Program-made: the position numbers and the translations under genes
Notes under the pieces: generated by a model
What the model saw: only the letters and a program-made list of their open reading frames with translations
Databases searched by the model: none
What the model was told of the DNA's origin: nothing
Shown: positions 61,483 through 64,000 of the stretch, in pieces
How positions within the stretch are numbered: position 1 is the first letter of the stretch
How the letters are laid out: each line of letters starts with the position of its first letter
NCBI GenBank assembly: GCA_900315565.1
Contig: OMZS01000002.1
Span: forward strand, 124,001 to 188,000
Reading direction: 5' to 3'
DNA length: 64,000 bases
Source of the DNA: an uncultured Prevotellaceae bacterium
GTDB taxonomy: Bacteria; Bacteroidota; Bacteroidia; Bacteroidales; Bacteroidaceae

Positions 61483-62697
61483 ATGAAAAGATATTTTTTG
61501 TTGGCATTGTTTGCTGTTCTGAGCCTGGCAGGCATGTCGCAGGAAAGGCTCGAGAATGTGAGTGGAGTAGTGATTGACCGCGAAACCCGCAAGGCTTTGC
61601 GCCAGGTGAATGTGGCCATTGACGGCAGCAATATCTCGACCGTGACCAACGACGAAGGCCGTTTTGTGCTCAAATGTGCCAAACTGCCCAAGCGCATTGT
61701 GGTGACGCACGTAGGTTACAAGTCGCGCTACGTGGAAGTGCCCAAAGACGGCAGCAGCATGCGTATTATGCTTACTCCAAGTTCGGTGATGCTTAGCGAA
61801 GTGCTCGTCATGCCCGAAGACCCCGAAGAGGTTCTCATGGAGGCTATCAAGCGTATAGTTGACAACTACGGGCGTTCGCCTCAGCTGTTTCAGACTTTTT
61901 ATCGCGAGACCGTGCAGAAACGTCAGAACTACATCTATATTGCTGAGGCGGTGAGCGAACTGATGAAGACGGGTTATCACCACACTTCGCCCGTGCGCGA
62001 CTGGGTGGCCATCATGAAGGCACGCCGGCTGGTGAGCACCAAGCAGAGCGACACTCTCGGCGTGAAGATTCAGGGCGGTCCGCTGCTTATGAACCAGCTT
62101 GACTTTGTGAAGGCGCGCACCTTGATTATGAACATAGAAGAGCTGAAACATTATAATTTCAGCATGAAAGTGCCTGAGAAAATTGAGGACCGCCTGCAGT
62201 TGGTCATCGAATTTCATCCCAAAGGCACGTCGCCCGACGTGCTCTATCACGGCAAAGTGTATATCGATAACGAGACTTATACCGTTACGCGGGCCGAGCT
62301 GACGCTCGACATGGGTAATCGCGATGCGGCCACGCAAATCATGCTTGTCAAAAAGCCTTTGGGCCTCCGGTTCAGGCCCAAGGAACTCTCGCTGACGCTC
62401 AATTTCAAGCGCGAGGGAGCCTTCAGCCGCATTAATTACTTGCGCACGCAGATGCGTTTCAGCTGCGACTGGAAACGCCGGCTTTTCTCCACCAATTTCA
62501 CGGCTGTCACCGAGATGGTGGTCACCGACAAACTGAGCGAGGTACACGGCAAACCTAGCGACGGGCGATTCAGGTCATACGATTCGTTCTACGACAAGGT
62601 TGACTACTTCGACGATCCCAATTTCTGGGCCGACTACAATATCATCGAGCCGTCGGAAAGTCTGGAGAATGCGGTGAAAAGATTAAGAAAACGTTAG
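61483..62697 (+). CDS. CarboxypepD-reg-like secreted protein
   Basis: 404 residues with signal peptide MKRYFLLALFAVLSLAGMSQ. Residues 25-105 are a carboxypeptidase-regulatory-like beta-sandwich (VSGVVIDRETRKALRQVNVA, NDEGRFVLKCAKLPKRIVVT, HVGYKSRYVEV) as found at the start of TonB-linked outer membrane proteins; the remainder (from EVLVMPEDPEEVLMEAIKRI and FYRETVQKRQNYIYIAEAV) resembles the DUF5686-like or similar outer-membrane-associated class without the porin barrel. Function unknown; probably anchored to or in the envelope. Followed by a very strong terminator. Confidence 0.85.
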   Translation: MKRYFLLALFAVLSLAGMSQERLENVSGVVIDRETRKALRQVNVAIDGSNISTVTNDEGRFVLKCAKLPKRIVVTHVGYKSRYVEVPKDGSSMRIMLTPSSVMLSEVLVMPEDPEEVLMEAIKRIVDNYGRSPQLFQTFYRETVQKRQNYIYIAEAVSELMKTGYHHTSPVRDWVAIMKARRLVSTKQSDTLGVKIQGGPLLMNQLDFVKARTLIMNIEELKHYNFSMKVPEKIEDRLQLVIEFHPKGTSPDVLYHGKVYIDNETYTVTRAELTLDMGNRDAATQIMLVKKPLGLRFRPKELSLTLNFKREGAFSRINYLRTQMRFSCDWKRRLFSTNFTAVTEMVVTDKLSEVHGKPSDGRFRSYDSFYDKVDYFDDPNFWADYNIIEPSESLENAVKRLRKR

Positions 62698-62713
62698 CTA
62701 TCATTGTTGTGAG

Positions 62714-62759
62714 AAGCCAAAAGACGGCACCACCCGCGGGTGGTGCCGTCTTTTGGCTT
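62714..62759. terminator. 46-base perfect palindrome, two-way terminator
   Basis: 23-bp arms, centre CCCGCGGG, T-run on both strands (AAGCC...GGCTT), between convergent genes. Confidence 0.9.
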
Positions 62760-62781
62760 TGTTGTTTCTGGATGCAAAAAA

Positions 62782-64000
62782 CTAGAACACGTTCAGTCCG
62801 AGGAACACCATCAGACCGTTCATCAGTATCCAGAAGATGGCAAATGGCATGGTCTTGCGCATGATGTCGCCGTCCTGGCCCTCCATGTCGCAGGCTGCGG
62901 TAGCAATGGCGATGCTCTGCGGCGACAGCAGCTTACCACCCTCCGAGCCGGCGCAGTTGGCAGCGGCCAGCCAGTTGGTTTCGTTGCCGGGAACACCGAA
63001 GAAAGTGCTTTGGTTCACCAGTCCGAGGTCGCCTGCGGCAGTGGCTTGCAGCTTGCCGAAGAGGATGTTGGCATTGGTGGCGCTGCCCGTAACGAATGTG
63101 CCGATAGAACCAATGAGCGGAGCAAAGAACGGGAAGAACGTGCCGGTGAGTGCCACGAGCCCCTTGGCAATGTCGTTGGTCATACCAGTGTTGTTCATCA
63201 GCATGGCCATGGCCACGAGGCAGCAGATGGTGACAACGGTCTTCTGCAGGTTGATGGTGGTCTTGGCCAGCAGTTTCATCAGTCTGCCGAAGCTCATGCC
63301 CTGAATCAGTCCACCAATGACGGCGCCGAGGAAAATCATCAGACCGGCATTAGAAAGCCATCCGAACTTAAAGGCGTTGCCAATGACGGGAATGTCGAAC
63401 TTAGTCACCAGCGAGTTGTTCAGCAGTTCGTTAATGGGAGGAACAATCTTGCTGCTGATGAGGATGAAGAAAATGATGAGGCCATAAACGCTCCATGCCT
63501 TGAGAGTCTTGGTCAGTCCGAACTTCTTCTTCTCGACAATGACTTCGTCGGCAGGGCTTTCTTCGCGTATGAAGAGCTTGTTGTAGATGAGCATGGCGAT
63601 GATGGCGGCCACCGAACCGAGGATGGCGGGCGTCTCCGGACCAATGAAGTGGGCGCAGCAGAACTGCACAATGATAGAGAATGTACCCACGAACAGGGCC
63701 AGCGATAAGTTTTTCACAATCTTTGTGCGGTCGGTCATCATCAGAATAAGGAACGGCGTAATGTAGAACATCAAGGCCAACTGAACAATGATGAAGGTGG
63801 CCACCTCGCAGAGCATTTCGGGCGAGGCCACACCCTCGGCAGCCACTTGGTTGGCCAGGGTAGTGGCAGGCAGACCCACGGCTCCGAAGCCTACGGCCAC
63901 GGTGTTGGCAATCAAGCAGATGACAGCCGAGAACATCGGTTTGAATCCCAGGCCAATGAGGATGGCAGCAGGAATGGCCACGGCGGTGCCGAATCCGGCC
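62782..64000 (-). CDS. lctP: L-lactate permease (LctP family), N-terminus outside window
   Basis: Lactate/proton symporter of the inner membrane. 406 or so residues of the C-terminal part are visible (family length about 500-550); the frame is still open at base 64000 (AGFGTAVAMAIPAAILIGLG), so the start is beyond the window. Conserved LctP segments: GSIGTFVTGSATNANILFG and NCAGSEGGKLLSPQSIAIAT near the C-terminus; about ten membrane segments. The hydrophilic loop (REESPADEVIVEKKKFG) lies in the middle. Confidence 0.9.
   Translation of the reverse strand, partial: AGFGTAVAIPAAILIGLGFKPMFSAVICLIANTVAVGFGAVGLPATTLANQVAAEGVASPEMLCEVATFIIVQLALMFYITPFLILMMTDRTKIVKNLSLALFVGTFSIIVQFCCAHFIGPETPAILGSVAAIIAMLIYNKLFIREESPADEVIVEKKKFGLTKTLKAWSVYGLIIFFILISSKIVPPINELLNNSLVTKFDIPVIGNAFKFGWLSNAGLMIFLGAVIGGLIQGMSFGRLMKLLAKTTINLQKTVVTICCLVAMAMLMNNTGMTNDIAKGLVALTGTFFPFFAPLIGSIGTFVTGSATNANILFGKLQATAAGDLGLVNQSTFFGVPGNETNWLAAANCAGSEGGKLLSPQSIAIATAACDMEGQDGDIMRKTMPFAIFWILMNGLMVFLGLNVF

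Overview
The window reads as a chromosome segment from a Bacteroidota bacterium of the order Bacteroidales, most likely a Prevotella-type Prevotellaceae. Evidence for this is the recurrent TAnnTTTG -7 promoter box upstream of genes on both strands, the Bacteroidetes-type gene content (DUF4252, DUF4348, BspA-like repeats, TPR-membrane-AraC hybrid regulator, carboxypeptidase-regulatory-like secreted protein, RecJ-RecQ pair), and Prevotella-style secreted-protein C-termini (KGIYIxNGKK). Coding sequence is moderately GC-rich and the gaps are AT-rich. I saw no rRNA, tRNA, CRISPR array, insertion sequence, prophage or replication origin.

Layout. 1-4.0 kb: end of carB, then trmD. 4.1-7.4 kb: DUF805 membrane protein, aminopeptidase P, secreted C1 peptidase. 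7.8-11.5 kb: recJ-recQ. 11.6-20.8 kb, all minus strand: ilvC, then lipoproteins and secreted proteins of unknown function, a TMEM43-like membrane protein and a TPR-membrane-AraC regulator. 21.4-24.7 kb: ligA, a free-standing B3/B4 domain protein and a convergent NUDIX hydrolase. 24.8-27.2 kb, minus: an ECF sigma factor and a short membrane protein enclosed by three secreted DUF4252 paralogues. 27.3-30.5 kb, minus: SDR, MFS transporter, pheS. 30.7-33.4 kb: DUF4348 lipoprotein, murB, MBL hydrolase. 33.5-34.4 kb, minus: three small envelope genes (YtxH, holin-like, small basic protein). 34.7-38.5 kb: SPOR lipoprotein, ruvX, def, TPR protein. 38.9-43.1 kb: thrS, infC, rpmI, rplT, with a large repeat array between thrS and infC. 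44.0-46.2 kb: an AT-rich BspA-like surface protein and a 61-residue peptide. 46.8-54.5 kb, minus: M13 peptidase, ABC-F ATPase, and a two-domain CotH/dockerin gene broken by a stop codon. 54.8-62.7 kb: tex, metA, a U32-family protein, an SH3/zinc-ribbon membrane protein, a CarboxypepD-reg-like protein. 62.8-64.0 kb, minus: lactate permease, cut by the window end.

Most genes are housekeeping. The unusual part is the non-coding sequence: many gaps are built from degenerate tandem repeats with a unit of 7 bp (sometimes 8-10 bp), in at least ten sequence families. These repeats supply or abut the stop codons of seven genes, encode the signal-peptide core of a TPR protein, and look like they occur in frame inside ligA and murB. 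Two further dispersed families are palindromic: a CTAGAGAA/CGTCGTGAG family at five sites, and a ~190-bp nested inverted-repeat unit flanking infC-rpmI-rplT, one copy of which has its 42-bp core flipped relative to its flanks. I regard this repeat landscape as the best candidate for something undescribed; it is read by eye and has not been tested statistically.
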